Shown here in pieces: positions 7,483 to 15,886 of a DNA stretch of 64,000 nt. Both the position numbers and the translations under genes were made by a program. The stretch is from the NCBI GenBank assembly GCA_964394795.1, contig CAYMYX010000007.1, positions 1 to 64,000 on the forward strand, written 5' to 3'. The notes under the pieces are model-generated. The model had not been told where the DNA came from, did no database searches, and was given only the letters and a program-made list of their open reading frames with translations. Source of the DNA: CAYFUF01 sp964394795 (GTDB lineage: Bacteria; Bacillota; Clostridia; Tissierellales; Peptoniphilaceae). Within the stretch, counting starts at the first letter, position 1, and every line of letters starts with the position of its first letter.

Positions 7483-8484
7483 ATGGAAACTAATCGACAC
7501 CGCATTATTGGATCTACGGAACAAATCGAAGATCAAGATGAAGTTACCTTGCGTCCTAAGTGGTTGCACGAATATATCGGCCAGGAAAAGACGAAGGAAA
7601 AGCTGAGGATATTTATCGAAGCGGCTAAGCAGCGCAAGGATCCTTTGGACCACGTCCTTTTATCCGGTCCTCCAGGACTTGGTAAGACCACGCTGGCAAC
7701 GATCATCGCCAATGAAATGGGATCGAATTTAAAGGTGACATCAGGTCCTGCAATTGAACGACAAGGGGACTTGGCAAGCATCTTGACGAACCTACAAGCC
7801 GGTGACGTCCTCTTTATCGACGAGATTCATCGCATGCATCGAAGCATAGAGGAAATCTTGTATTCTTCCATGGAGGACTTTGCCCTAGACATCATGGTTG
7901 GCAAGGGAACCACTGCCCAGAGCCTGCGCTTGGACTTAGAAGCCTTTACTTTGATTGGAGCAACAACTAGGGCAGGTATGCTGAGTTCTCCCTTACGTGA
8001 CCGCTTTGGGGTCATGATGAGCTTCGAGATGTATACCGAAGAAGAACTGGCTCGAATCGTCAAAAGATCTGCCCAAATTCTTGGTGTGGAGATGGATCAA
8101 GATTCGGCGCTGGAAATCGGATCAAGATCAAGGGGAACGCCTCGTGTGGCCAATCGCCTTCTTCGTCGAGTAAGAGATTATGCGGAGGTACGGGCAGATG
8201 GCGTTATTACCGTGGAGGTTGCCCAGGATGCTCTGCAGATGTTAGAGGTCGATGAACTTGGTTTGGATAAGGATGACCAGAAAGTCGTTGAGGTCATTGC
8301 AAGGAACTTTAATGGTGGTCCGGTGGGTATCGATACCATCGCAGCGTCGACCGGGGAAGAGAGCGTCACCATAGAGGACGTTATCGAGCCTTACTTGTTA
8401 CAGATTGGTTTTCTAACGCGAACCCCTCGGGGAAGAATGTTAACAGACATTGCCTACCAACATTATGGTTTAAAAAGAAAGTAG
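7483..8484 (+). CDS. ruvB: Holliday junction DNA helicase subunit RuvB
   Basis: Hexameric AAA+ motor for branch migration. Walker A is GPPGLGKT (62-69) and Walker B VLFIDEIHRM (about 112-121); sensor and arginine-finger regions follow (GATTRAGMLSSPLRDRFG). The C-terminal winged helix (RTPRGRMLTDIAYQHY) binds DNA. AGGAGG lies 9 bp before the ATG. Length 333 aa is standard. Third gene of the ruvCAB set, 8 bp after ruvA. Confidence 0.97.
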   Translation: METNRHRIIGSTEQIEDQDEVTLRPKWLHEYIGQEKTKEKLRIFIEAAKQRKDPLDHVLLSGPPGLGKTTLATIIANEMGSNLKVTSGPAIERQGDLASILTNLQAGDVLFIDEIHRMHRSIEEILYSSMEDFALDIMVGKGTTAQSLRLDLEAFTLIGATTRAGMLSSPLRDRFGVMMSFEMYTEEELARIVKRSAQILGVEMDQDSALEIGSRSRGTPRVANRLLRRVRDYAEVRADGVITVEVAQDALQMLEVDELGLDKDDQKVVEVIARNFNGGPVGIDTIAASTGEESVTIEDVIEPYLLQIGFLTRTPRGRMLTDIAYQHYGLKRK

Positions 8485-8533
8485 AAGAGCAACACTTGCA
8501 AAGCGTTGCCTTGAATATAGGAACGGATGATTG

Positions 8534-9565
8534 ATGAGAACGGAAGATTTTGATTTTGAACTTGATGAATCGCTGATAGCCCAACACCCAGTTGAAGATC
8601 GGGTGAGCTGTCGGTTGATGGTCATCGACAAGAAAACGGGAGACATTGAACACGACCACTTCTATAATATCTTGGACTATCTACAGCCCAATGATTTACT
8701 AGTCATGAATGATACCAAGGTGTTGCCGGCCAGGTTGTATGGCCATCGGCCAGATAAAGAAGAGAAAATAGAAGTTCTTCTTTTGCAAAATACCGAAGAA
8801 AAGAAGTGGAAAGCTTTGGTAAAACCCGGCAGAAAGATGAAGGTCGGTCAGGTTATCGAGTTTTCGGAAGACCTTTCCGCGGAAGTGGTCGATATCTTGG
8901 AGGATGGCCAGCGGCTGTTGGCTTTCCGTTTTGAAGGTGTCTTTGAGGAGATTTTGGACCGTCTAGGGAATATGCCTCTTCCACCTTACATTACAGAACA
9001 ACTAGGTAACAAGGATGACTATCAGACGGTATATGCTAGGGTATCTGGCTCGGCAGCAGCGCCTACGGCCGGTTTGCATTTTACGGATGACCTGCTAGAC
9101 GAGATTAGAGACAGGGGTGTTAAGACAGCCTTTGTTACCCTCCACGTCGGCCTCGGCACCTTCCGTCCGGTGAAGGAAGACGACATCGAGAATCACCTGA
9201 TGCACTCAGAGTTTTATGTATTGCCCCAAGAGACAGCCGACCTGATTAACGAGACGAGGGCGAACGGGGGAAGGGTCATCAGTGTTGGGACGACTTCAAC
9301 GAGGACTTTGGAGAGTGTCTTTCGCAAGAATGGTTGTATCAAGGAAGACTCCGGTTGGACGGACATCTTCATTTATCCCGGTTACGACTATCAAGTGATC
9401 GACGGTATTATCACCAATTTCCACCTTCCTAAGTCGACCTTGATCATGATGATTTCCGCTTTCGTGGGTAGGGAAGAGATACTCCAAGCCTATAAGGTGG
9501 CTAATGACATGGGCTACCGCTTCTTTAGTTTCGGTGACGCCATGCTCATCATAGATAGGAGTTAG
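8534..9565 (+). CDS. queA: S-adenosylmethionine:tRNA ribosyltransferase-isomerase QueA
   Basis: Transfers and isomerises the ribosyl group of SAM onto preQ1 in tRNA to make epoxyqueuosine. Recognised from DFDFELDESLIAQHP at the N-terminus, MNDTKVLPARLYG, SGSAAAPTAGLHFT, the conserved HVGLGTFRPV, and the C-terminal TNFHLPKSTL. ATG 8534 is preferred to the TTG just before it, with AGGA 11 bp upstream. It ends 1 bp before tgt, and together they form the queuosine pair commonly found after ruvB. Confidence 0.96.
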   Translation: MRTEDFDFELDESLIAQHPVEDRVSCRLMVIDKKTGDIEHDHFYNILDYLQPNDLLVMNDTKVLPARLYGHRPDKEEKIEVLLLQNTEEKKWKALVKPGRKMKVGQVIEFSEDLSAEVVDILEDGQRLLAFRFEGVFEEILDRLGNMPLPPYITEQLGNKDDYQTVYARVSGSAAAPTAGLHFTDDLLDEIRDRGVKTAFVTLHVGLGTFRPVKEDDIENHLMHSEFYVLPQETADLINETRANGGRVISVGTTSTRTLESVFRKNGCIKEDSGWTDIFIYPGYDYQVIDGIITNFHLPKSTLIMMISAFVGREEILQAYKVANDMGYRFFSFGDAMLIIDRS

Positions 9566-9566
9566 A

Positions 9567-10679
9567 ATGACTGCCATACGATTTGAACTAGAACATGTAT
9601 CAGCCGATTCGGGAGCTAGGGCCGGGACAATTCATACACCTCACGGGTCCATTAAAACTCCTGTATTCATGCCTGTCGGGACGAAGGCGACGGTCAAGAC
9701 GATGACCCCCGAGGAGCTGGAGGGTATTGGTGCTCAGATAATACTCGGTAATACCTACCACCTCTACTTACGGCCTGGCCAAGAAGTCATGCGAGCAGCA
9801 GGTGGTTTGCATAAGTTCATGAACTGGTCCAAACCGATCTTGACGGACTCCGGTGGTTTCCAGGTTTTCAGTCTGACGGACAACCGAAAGATTGATGAAG
9901 AGGGCGTGACCTTTAGGTCTCACATCGACGGGTCAGAACACTTTATCAGCCCGGAAAAGTCAATCGAGATCCAGAAGGATTTGGGCTCGGATATTATGAT
10001 GGCCTTCGATGAATGTGTCTCTTATCCCGCGGACTACGATTATACCAAGAGCTCAATGGAAAGAACGATTCGTTGGTTGGACCGGTGTATCGAGGAAGCA
10101 ACCAACGAGGACCAAGGTCTATTTGGTATCGTTCAAGGTGGATTTTATGAAGACTTGCGGGAGATATCGGCAAAGGAAACGGTCGCCAGAGATCTTCCTG
10201 GTTACGCCATAGGCGGTATTAGTGTAGGGGAACCTAAGGATGAGTTCGTGCGAATTTTGAAGCATACGACACCTTTCCTACCTGAAGATAAACCACGATA
10301 CAATATGGGCATTGGGACCCCCGATTATCTCTTTGAGTCGGTCCAATACGGCATCGATATGGCCGACTGTGTTCTGCCAACACGGGTAGCGAGAAACGGC
10401 CTGGGGATGACCTCTAGTGGGAAGGTAAATATCAGAAACGCCAAGTACCGCTTGGATTTCTCACCCCTAGATGAAGAATGCGACTGCTACTGTTGCAAAA
10501 ACTACACCAAAGCCTACCTGCGCCACTTATTTAGCGTCAATGAAATCTTAGGCTCTAGGCTGATTACCATTCATAACCTCTACTTCTTAACGAGGATGAT
10601 GGAGGACATGCGCGAAGCGATCTTTGCCGATCGATTCCTTGCCTACAAAGAGGAATTTCTCAACAAGTATGAAGGTTAA
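9567..10679 (+). CDS. tgt: Queuine tRNA-ribosyltransferase (tRNA-guanine transglycosylase)
   Basis: Exchanges G34 of GUN-anticodon tRNAs (Tyr, His, Asn, Asp) for preQ1; QueA then acts on the product. A TIM barrel with TDSGGFQVFSL near residue 90, MAFDECVSYP (substrate pocket), GLFGIVQGG and the nucleophile region. The zinc site CDCYCC is at 305-310 (Cys305, Cys307, Cys310) with a downstream His. AGGAG precedes ATG 9567. Length 370 aa is normal. A substrate tRNA-Tyr gene is at 258-339. Confidence 0.97.
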   Translation: MTAIRFELEHVSADSGARAGTIHTPHGSIKTPVFMPVGTKATVKTMTPEELEGIGAQIILGNTYHLYLRPGQEVMRAAGGLHKFMNWSKPILTDSGGFQVFSLTDNRKIDEEGVTFRSHIDGSEHFISPEKSIEIQKDLGSDIMMAFDECVSYPADYDYTKSSMERTIRWLDRCIEEATNEDQGLFGIVQGGFYEDLREISAKETVARDLPGYAIGGISVGEPKDEFVRILKHTTPFLPEDKPRYNMGIGTPDYLFESVQYGIDMADCVLPTRVARNGLGMTSSGKVNIRNAKYRLDFSPLDEECDCYCCKNYTKAYLRHLFSVNEILGSRLITIHNLYFLTRMMEDMREAIFADRFLAYKEEFLNKYEG

Positions 10680-10703
10680 TCTGTTTTCGTTAGTGTCGAT
10701 TTG

Positions 10704-10712
10704 TGATACTAT
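10704..10712 (+). promoter_or_regulatory. Extended -10 promoter candidate for yajC
   Basis: TGATACTAT, an extended -10 located 28 bp before the yajC start in the 60-bp gap after tgt. The -35 region (TTTTCG) is poor. Confidence 0.4.
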
Positions 10713-10739
10713 AGATAAAGAAAACTTGAGGAGGATAAT

Positions 10740-11096
10740 ATGCCATATCAATCACTGATAATGATGGTTGCTTTATTTGCCATTATGTATTTCTTAATGA
10801 TCAGACCACAAAAGAAGAAGATGGACGAAGCGAACAAGATGCGCTCAGAGATGAAGATAGGAGACAGAATCGTTACCGTAGGTGGTATCCGCGGAAAAGT
10901 TACGAACATCACGGATGATTCCTTCGAAATCGAAACAGGAAGCGATTTCCAACGTATCGAATTCTTAAAGCAAGCCTTATCTTACATCGTTACACCGGTC
11001 TCCGGTCATGATGAAATCATCATTGAAGATGAAGAAGTCGACAATGAATCGACCATCGAATTTGTAGATGAGGATGAGAACGACGAAGTACGCTAA
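10740..11096 (+). CDS. yajC: Preprotein translocase accessory subunit YajC
   Basis: Small single-pass membrane protein associated with SecDF and the Sec channel. One N-terminal helix (about residues 5-22), then MIRPQKKKMDE, and the conserved MKIGDRIVTVGGIRGKV (about 39-55). The tail from residue 85 is very acidic, making it longer (118 aa) than many YajC proteins. AGGAGG lies 5 bp before ATG. In many Clostridia secD/secF follow tgt-yajC; here a terminator and recJ follow instead. Confidence 0.92.
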   Translation: MPYQSLIMMVALFAIMYFLMIRPQKKKMDEANKMRSEMKIGDRIVTVGGIRGKVTNITDDSFEIETGSDFQRIEFLKQALSYIVTPVSGHDEIIIEDEEVDNESTIEFVDEDENDEVR

Positions 11097-11105
11097 GAAA
11101 TGAAA

Positions 11106-11135
11106 GAAAAGAGATGGAGTCCTCCATCTCTTTTT
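11106..11135 (+). terminator. Terminator after yajC
   Basis: Stem AAAGAGATGGA / TCCATCTCTTT around a GTCC loop, followed by a T run. It lies 10 bp after the yajC stop and immediately before the recJ ribosome-binding site. Confidence 0.85.
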
Positions 11136-11150
11136 CAATAGAGGAAAATG

Positions 11151-12932
11151 ATGAATTGGTTTATGAAATACAAGAAGGACAATCATGATGCGCTAAAAGA
11201 GGTGGCTGGACTATCTCAGATTGAGCGAGTTCTCTTAGCTAATAGGGATATCGCCAGCGCTGATGAAGCCGAACGCTTCCTGAATCCTATTTTGGAAAAT
11301 ATGCATGACCCCTTTCTATTTAAGGACATGCATAAGGCCATCGACTTGATTATGGAAGTCTTATCTTCAGAAGAAAGTATCCGCATCGTAGGCGATTACG
11401 ATCAGGACGGAGTAGCTGCTACGACAATATTGGTTAGGGGCTTGCGACAGTTTGCGGAGGAAGTTGGCAGAGATCCTATGGCGGCCGTTGACTATGCCAT
11501 ACCAGACCGTATCGAAGACGGTTACGGTATCAACGAGAAGATTATCAAAGAAGCGGCTGACGATGGCGTTGGCTTGATCATCACCTGTGATAATGGCATT
11601 TCGGCCCATGAAGCCGTTGCCTATGGAAAAGAGCTTGGCCTCTCCATTATCATCACGGACCACCACCAAGTCACTCATGAAAACGGGGAAGAAAAGTTGC
11701 CTCCGGCTGATGCCATACTAAACCCCCACAGCGAAAATTCAGGCTACCCTTTTGCTGACCTGTGTGGTGCCGGTGTAGCCTACAAGCTCATTCAAGCCTT
11801 TGCTTTTTCCATAGGTGTCACCGCTGAGGAGACGCTGCCCTTAATGCAATTTGCAGCTTTGGGCACGATTTGTGATGTCGTTCCTTTGATTGGTGAGAAC
11901 CGCATTATCGCGAAACTAGGATTAGATGAGCTAAATGCGAGACCTAATCAAGGGGTACAACTGCTCCTTGACTTAAATAATTGGGAGAAAGAAGTCAGTG
12001 TCTACACCGTAGGCTTTATTATTGGGCCATGCATCAATGCTTCCGGCCGTCTGTTCACAGCAAGACTCGGCGTCGAGCTCTTTTTGGAAGAAGATTACGA
12101 TACAGCCTTGGCTTATGCTGAAGAGCTAGTCACTTTAAACGAAGAACGAAAAGAGATGACCAAGTTGGGAACAGAGTTAGCCTTCACTGAGGCAGACAAG
12201 TACCAAGACAGTAATATTCTCTTACTCTATATCAAAGAGGCTCATGAATCCATTTGTGGCCTCATAGCAGGTCGGCTTAAGGAGAAGTTCTATAAGCCTA
12301 CTTTAGTATTCACCGATGCCAGTGACGAGGATAATCAGGAAATCCTCAAGGGATCTGGTCGAAGCATTGAAGCCTACAACATGTTCGAGGAGCTAGATCC
12401 ACATAGGGACCGATTCATCAGTTTTGGGGGGCATGCTATGGCCTGCGGGCTCTCCATCCCCAAAGAAATACTCGATGGGTTGCGAGTATTACTCAATCAG
12501 GAAGAGCAGCTGTCAGCCCAGGACCTGACGCCCTCTGTGGACTTTGATTTGCCTTTGGACTTTGACCGTTTAGATATGTTCCTGTTAAAGAGTTTGGATC
12601 GATTTGCACCCTTCGGGAAAGATAATCCTACGCCCAGTTTTGCCGCTAAGTTTTGTAACGTGAGACAACTTCGCTTGGTAGGGAAGAATAAAAATGTCCT
12701 TCAGATTGCCCTCGAGCAGAAGGGGCGCCGTTTCCAAGCCGTCCTCTTCCAAGGGGATGAAAAGTTGGAAGAGCTTATCGCCGAAGATAATACCGGAGCT
12801 GTGGAAGGCTTGCTCCAGGGCAGAGACAGCGGTTTGCAATTCGATATCGTATATCGCCCTGAAATTAATGAGTTTCGAGGGAATACCAGCATACAGTTGA
12901 AATTAATCGATGTCAGATTATCTAAGAGATAA
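11151..12932 (+). CDS. recJ: Single-stranded-DNA-specific exonuclease RecJ
   Basis: 5'-3' ssDNA exonuclease in recombinational and mismatch repair. The DHH phosphoesterase core shows DYDQDGVAAT (about 82-91), ITCDNG, IITDHHQ and ALGTICDVVPL; the C-terminal DHHA1 part carries the GGHAMACGL motif. An OB-like region follows. At 593 aa it is the compact clostridial form, shorter than B. subtilis RecJ. Two ATGs are adjacent (11148, 11151); the second has the better spacing from GAGG (11141-11144). Transcription presumably reads through the yajC terminator or starts at an unseen promoter. Confidence 0.93.
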   Translation: MNWFMKYKKDNHDALKEVAGLSQIERVLLANRDIASADEAERFLNPILENMHDPFLFKDMHKAIDLIMEVLSSEESIRIVGDYDQDGVAATTILVRGLRQFAEEVGRDPMAAVDYAIPDRIEDGYGINEKIIKEAADDGVGLIITCDNGISAHEAVAYGKELGLSIIITDHHQVTHENGEEKLPPADAILNPHSENSGYPFADLCGAGVAYKLIQAFAFSIGVTAEETLPLMQFAALGTICDVVPLIGENRIIAKLGLDELNARPNQGVQLLLDLNNWEKEVSVYTVGFIIGPCINASGRLFTARLGVELFLEEDYDTALAYAEELVTLNEERKEMTKLGTELAFTEADKYQDSNILLLYIKEAHESICGLIAGRLKEKFYKPTLVFTDASDEDNQEILKGSGRSIEAYNMFEELDPHRDRFISFGGHAMACGLSIPKEILDGLRVLLNQEEQLSAQDLTPSVDFDLPLDFDRLDMFLLKSLDRFAPFGKDNPTPSFAAKFCNVRQLRLVGKNKNVLQIALEQKGRRFQAVLFQGDEKLEELIAEDNTGAVEGLLQGRDSGLQFDIVYRPEINEFRGNTSIQLKLIDVRLSKR

Positions 12933-12981
12933 GAGGTGAGATTGACCTTGTTTTATCGGACGATATCTTGTTTTCAGAGAA

Positions 12982-13011
12982 TTGAACCGAGTCTCACTTA
13001 CGTGATATAAT
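12982..13011 (+). promoter_or_regulatory. Promoter of rel
   Basis: TTGAAC (12982-12987), 18 bp, TATAAT (13006-13011), with TG one base before the -10 (TGATATAAT). It lies 52 bp upstream of the rel start codon. Confidence 0.72.
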
Positions 13012-13063
13012 AAACTTTATCAATTGAATTTACGAAATCATTGAAATTAGAAAGGAGGCAGCA

Positions 13064-15247
13064 ATGACGATAGATCAATTAATCGATAATGTTCTGTCCT
13101 ACAATCCCCACGCCAACGTGGATCTCATTAAAAAAGCGTATCATTATGCAGAAATTGGTCACAACGGTCAAAAGAGAAATTCCGGTGAACCGTATATTAT
13201 TCACCCTCTCCATGTTGCCATGATCCTTTCTGAGCTCAAAATGGATGATGCAACGATTTGTGCAGGTCTCTTGCATGATATCCTTGAAGATACTGAAGTC
13301 AGCTACGAAAAGATGGTGGATGACTTCGGGGAAGAGATCACTGTCCTTGTCGATGGCGTCACCAAGCTGAAACAGATTCAGGAAAAGTCAAAGTTCGAAA
13401 ATCAAGTCGATAACTATCGGAAGATGGTTATGGCTATGGCCAACGATATCCGAGTGATTATCATCAAATTGGCTGACCGCCTCCACAATCTTAGAACCTT
13501 GGATTACAAAGAGCGGAATAAGCAAATTGAAAAAGCCAGAGAGACTTTGGAGATATACGTTCCCATCGCTCATCGACTTGGTATTTATAAGATCAAATCG
13601 GAATTAGAAGACCTCTGTCTGAAGTTCCTGGAACCGGAAGCTTATTATGAAATTGCCAATTTGGTGAACAAGAAGCTGACAGAACGGGAAGACTATATCC
13701 AACAAATTATCGTCGAACTTGGCGAGAAGTTGGACGACTTCAACATTCCTTACGATATTTCCGGCAGGCCAAAAAGCCTGTATTCCATCTTTAAAAAGAT
13801 GTACCAACAGAATAAGGATTTCGACCAAATCTTTGATATGACGGCAATCCGCGTTCTCGTCGATTCGGTCAATGATTGTTATTCCGTATTGGGTATCGTC
13901 CACACCTTGTGGAAGCCAATTCCTAAACGCTTTAAAGACTATATTGCCATGCCCAAGCCGAACATGTACCAGTCTCTCCACACGACGGTGATTGGACCTA
14001 AGGGCGAGACCTTTGAAGTCCAGATACGGACATGGGACATGCACCAGACCGCCGAGTACGGTATTGCTGCTCACTGGAATTACAAGGAAGGCCGGTCAAA
14101 GAAAACCAACTTTGATGAAAAGCTCACCTGGCTCCGCCAATTGATGGAGTGGCAGCAAAACACGACGGACTCCGATGAATTTTTGGAAACGCTCAAGGGT
14201 GACTTTTTCTCCGGTGAGGTATACGTATTTTCTCCTAACGGAGACGTTATCGATCTCCCTACAGGATCGACACCGATTGACTTTGCTTACCGCATTCACT
14301 CGGGCGTAGGAAACTCATGCGTAGGGGCTAAGGTGGACGGCCGCTTGGTTCCTTTGGACCATCGTTTGGAGAACGGTAATATCGTTGAAATCCTTACCTC
14401 AAAGAATTCAGCGGGACCTTCCAGAGACTGGCTCAAGATCGCAAAGAGCAACCAGGCTAAGAATAAGATTAAGCAATTCTTTAAGCAGGCGAAACGATCG
14501 GAAAACATTGAATCCGGTCGGGATATGATCGAACGAGATTTAAAGAAGGATGGTTATCGTGTTTCTGAAGTCATGAAAGACGAATGGCTGGAAAGCATAT
14601 CTGAGCGGATGAGTTTCTCGTCCTTGGAAGACATGTATGCTGCGGTCGGTTACGGTTCAACATCCATTTCTAGCATCAATGCCAAACTAAAAGAATTATA
14701 TCGAGATTATAAGACGAGCCTGAAGGAGGAAAAACTACTATCCTCGGCAGGTAAAGGTGACAAGGGCAAACCTCGGTTGTTCACCCAAAAGCTCAGTGAC
14801 GAAGCTGTCCGAGTGAAGGGTGAAGGTATCGAGAATTTGGAGATCAAATACGCCCAGTGCTGTTCGCCGGTACAGGGAGACCAAATTGTTGGCTTTATTA
14901 CTAAGGGTAGGGGAATCTCCATCCACCGGAAGAACTGTGTAAATATCGTCAATACCAATGCACCTGAGCGATTGATCGACGTGGAATGGGCTCAAGACAG
15001 CGGCTCTAAATTCTATGCAACGATACAAGTATTGGCCGTAGACCGATCGGGTTATCTGGCGTCGTTAGCTGAACAGATTTCTAAAATGGAAATCAACGTG
15101 GCTAGTTTAAACGCAAAGCCAAACGAAGATCAAACTTCTCGTTTGATGGTTACCGTAGAGGTGAACAATTCGGACCAGCTTAATGACTTGATGAATCGGA
15201 TAAACCGAATGCCGGAAACTATCGATGTCTATCGAATGAAGAATTAG
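13064..15247 (+). CDS. rel: Bifunctional (p)ppGpp synthetase/hydrolase Rel
   Basis: Makes and degrades (p)ppGpp in the stringent response. Order: HD hydrolase domain with His47 and His71-Asp72 (LLHDILEDTE); synthetase domain with GRPKSLYSIFKKM and RFKD at 289-292, the RXKD form found in bifunctional enzymes; TGS domain (about 393-455); a conserved Cys motif (YAQCCSPVQGD near 600); and a C-terminal ACT domain. The intact HD residues indicate an active hydrolase. Length 727 aa is normal. AAGGAGG precedes the ATG, and a clear promoter lies at 12982-13011. Confidence 0.96.
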   Translation: MTIDQLIDNVLSYNPHANVDLIKKAYHYAEIGHNGQKRNSGEPYIIHPLHVAMILSELKMDDATICAGLLHDILEDTEVSYEKMVDDFGEEITVLVDGVTKLKQIQEKSKFENQVDNYRKMVMAMANDIRVIIIKLADRLHNLRTLDYKERNKQIEKARETLEIYVPIAHRLGIYKIKSELEDLCLKFLEPEAYYEIANLVNKKLTEREDYIQQIIVELGEKLDDFNIPYDISGRPKSLYSIFKKMYQQNKDFDQIFDMTAIRVLVDSVNDCYSVLGIVHTLWKPIPKRFKDYIAMPKPNMYQSLHTTVIGPKGETFEVQIRTWDMHQTAEYGIAAHWNYKEGRSKKTNFDEKLTWLRQLMEWQQNTTDSDEFLETLKGDFFSGEVYVFSPNGDVIDLPTGSTPIDFAYRIHSGVGNSCVGAKVDGRLVPLDHRLENGNIVEILTSKNSAGPSRDWLKIAKSNQAKNKIKQFFKQAKRSENIESGRDMIERDLKKDGYRVSEVMKDEWLESISERMSFSSLEDMYAAVGYGSTSISSINAKLKELYRDYKTSLKEEKLLSSAGKGDKGKPRLFTQKLSDEAVRVKGEGIENLEIKYAQCCSPVQGDQIVGFITKGRGISIHRKNCVNIVNTNAPERLIDVEWAQDSGSKFYATIQVLAVDRSGYLASLAEQISKMEINVASLNAKPNEDQTSRLMVTVEVNNSDQLNDLMNRINRMPETIDVYRMKN

Positions 15248-15259
15248 CACGAGGAAATT

Positions 15260-15874
15260 ATGGAAATTATTCAAGAAATTACGGGCAAGTACCAAACCAA
15301 TGTGTACTTGCTTTACGATGAAGAAACCAAGAAAGCTGTAATGATCGATCCAGGCGAAAGAGTAACGGAGATTGAGCGCATCATCGAGGAGAAGGCATTA
15401 GAGGTGGAGAGGATTCTCCTTACGCATGGCCACCTTGATCACATCAGCGAAGTCGACTATTATCAGGAAAAATATGGGGCTAAACTAGGCGCTTACGTGG
15501 ATGAAAAAGACTTACTTTTGGATCCTGCTTTGAACCTAACTCGCACACTGGATAAGCAAGTTAAATTAACATGTGACGAATACTACCACGACGGTGACCG
15601 TATTGATCCCTTTGATATTCAAGTTATTCATACACCTGGCCACACCGAAGGCAGTTGTTCCTATCTCGTTGGCGAGAATTTGTTTGCTGGGGACACTTTA
15701 TTCTACCAATCTGCAGGTCGCTGGGATTTACCCACCGGAAATTTAGGACACTTGATGTCGAGTTTAGAGAAGCTATTAGCGCCGGAAAATGAATGGATTG
15801 TCTATTCGGGTCACGGGCAGGCGACAGACACAACGTTTGAACGGTTAACCAACCCGTTTTCACCCTATCAATAA
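15260..15874 (+). CDS. MBL-fold metallo-hydrolase, glyoxalase-II-like
   Basis: Metallo-beta-lactamase fold with HGHLDH at 56-61, HTPGHTEGS, FAGDTLF and a late SGHG, the full dinuclear metal site. Length (204 aa) and position after rel match the YqgX/YcbL-like hydrolases. Thioester or lactoylglutathione hydrolysis is the family guess, and mgsA at 2983-3474 would supply methylglyoxal, but the substrate is not shown. In many Clostridia this gene follows rel and precedes hisS-aspS; hisS is missing here. Confidence 0.85.
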   Translation: MEIIQEITGKYQTNVYLLYDEETKKAVMIDPGERVTEIERIIEEKALEVERILLTHGHLDHISEVDYYQEKYGAKLGAYVDEKDLLLDPALNLTRTLDKQVKLTCDEYYHDGDRIDPFDIQVIHTPGHTEGSCSYLVGENLFAGDTLFYQSAGRWDLPTGNLGHLMSSLEKLLAPENEWIVYSGHGQATDTTFERLTNPFSPYQ

Positions 15875-15886
15875 AGGAGAGTCGTG

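Noticed and set aside
8485..8533. GCAAC...GTTGC hairpin between ruvB and queA as a terminator
   Set aside because: Short stem, long loop and no T run; queA is more likely cotranscribed with ruvB.
12933..12981. Terminator between recJ and rel
   Set aside because: The GTGAGA/TCTCAC arms are far apart and overlap the rel promoter; no T run follows.
15875..15886. T-box leader for aspS
   Set aside because: The gap to the preceding gene is only 12 bp, leaving no space for a leader.
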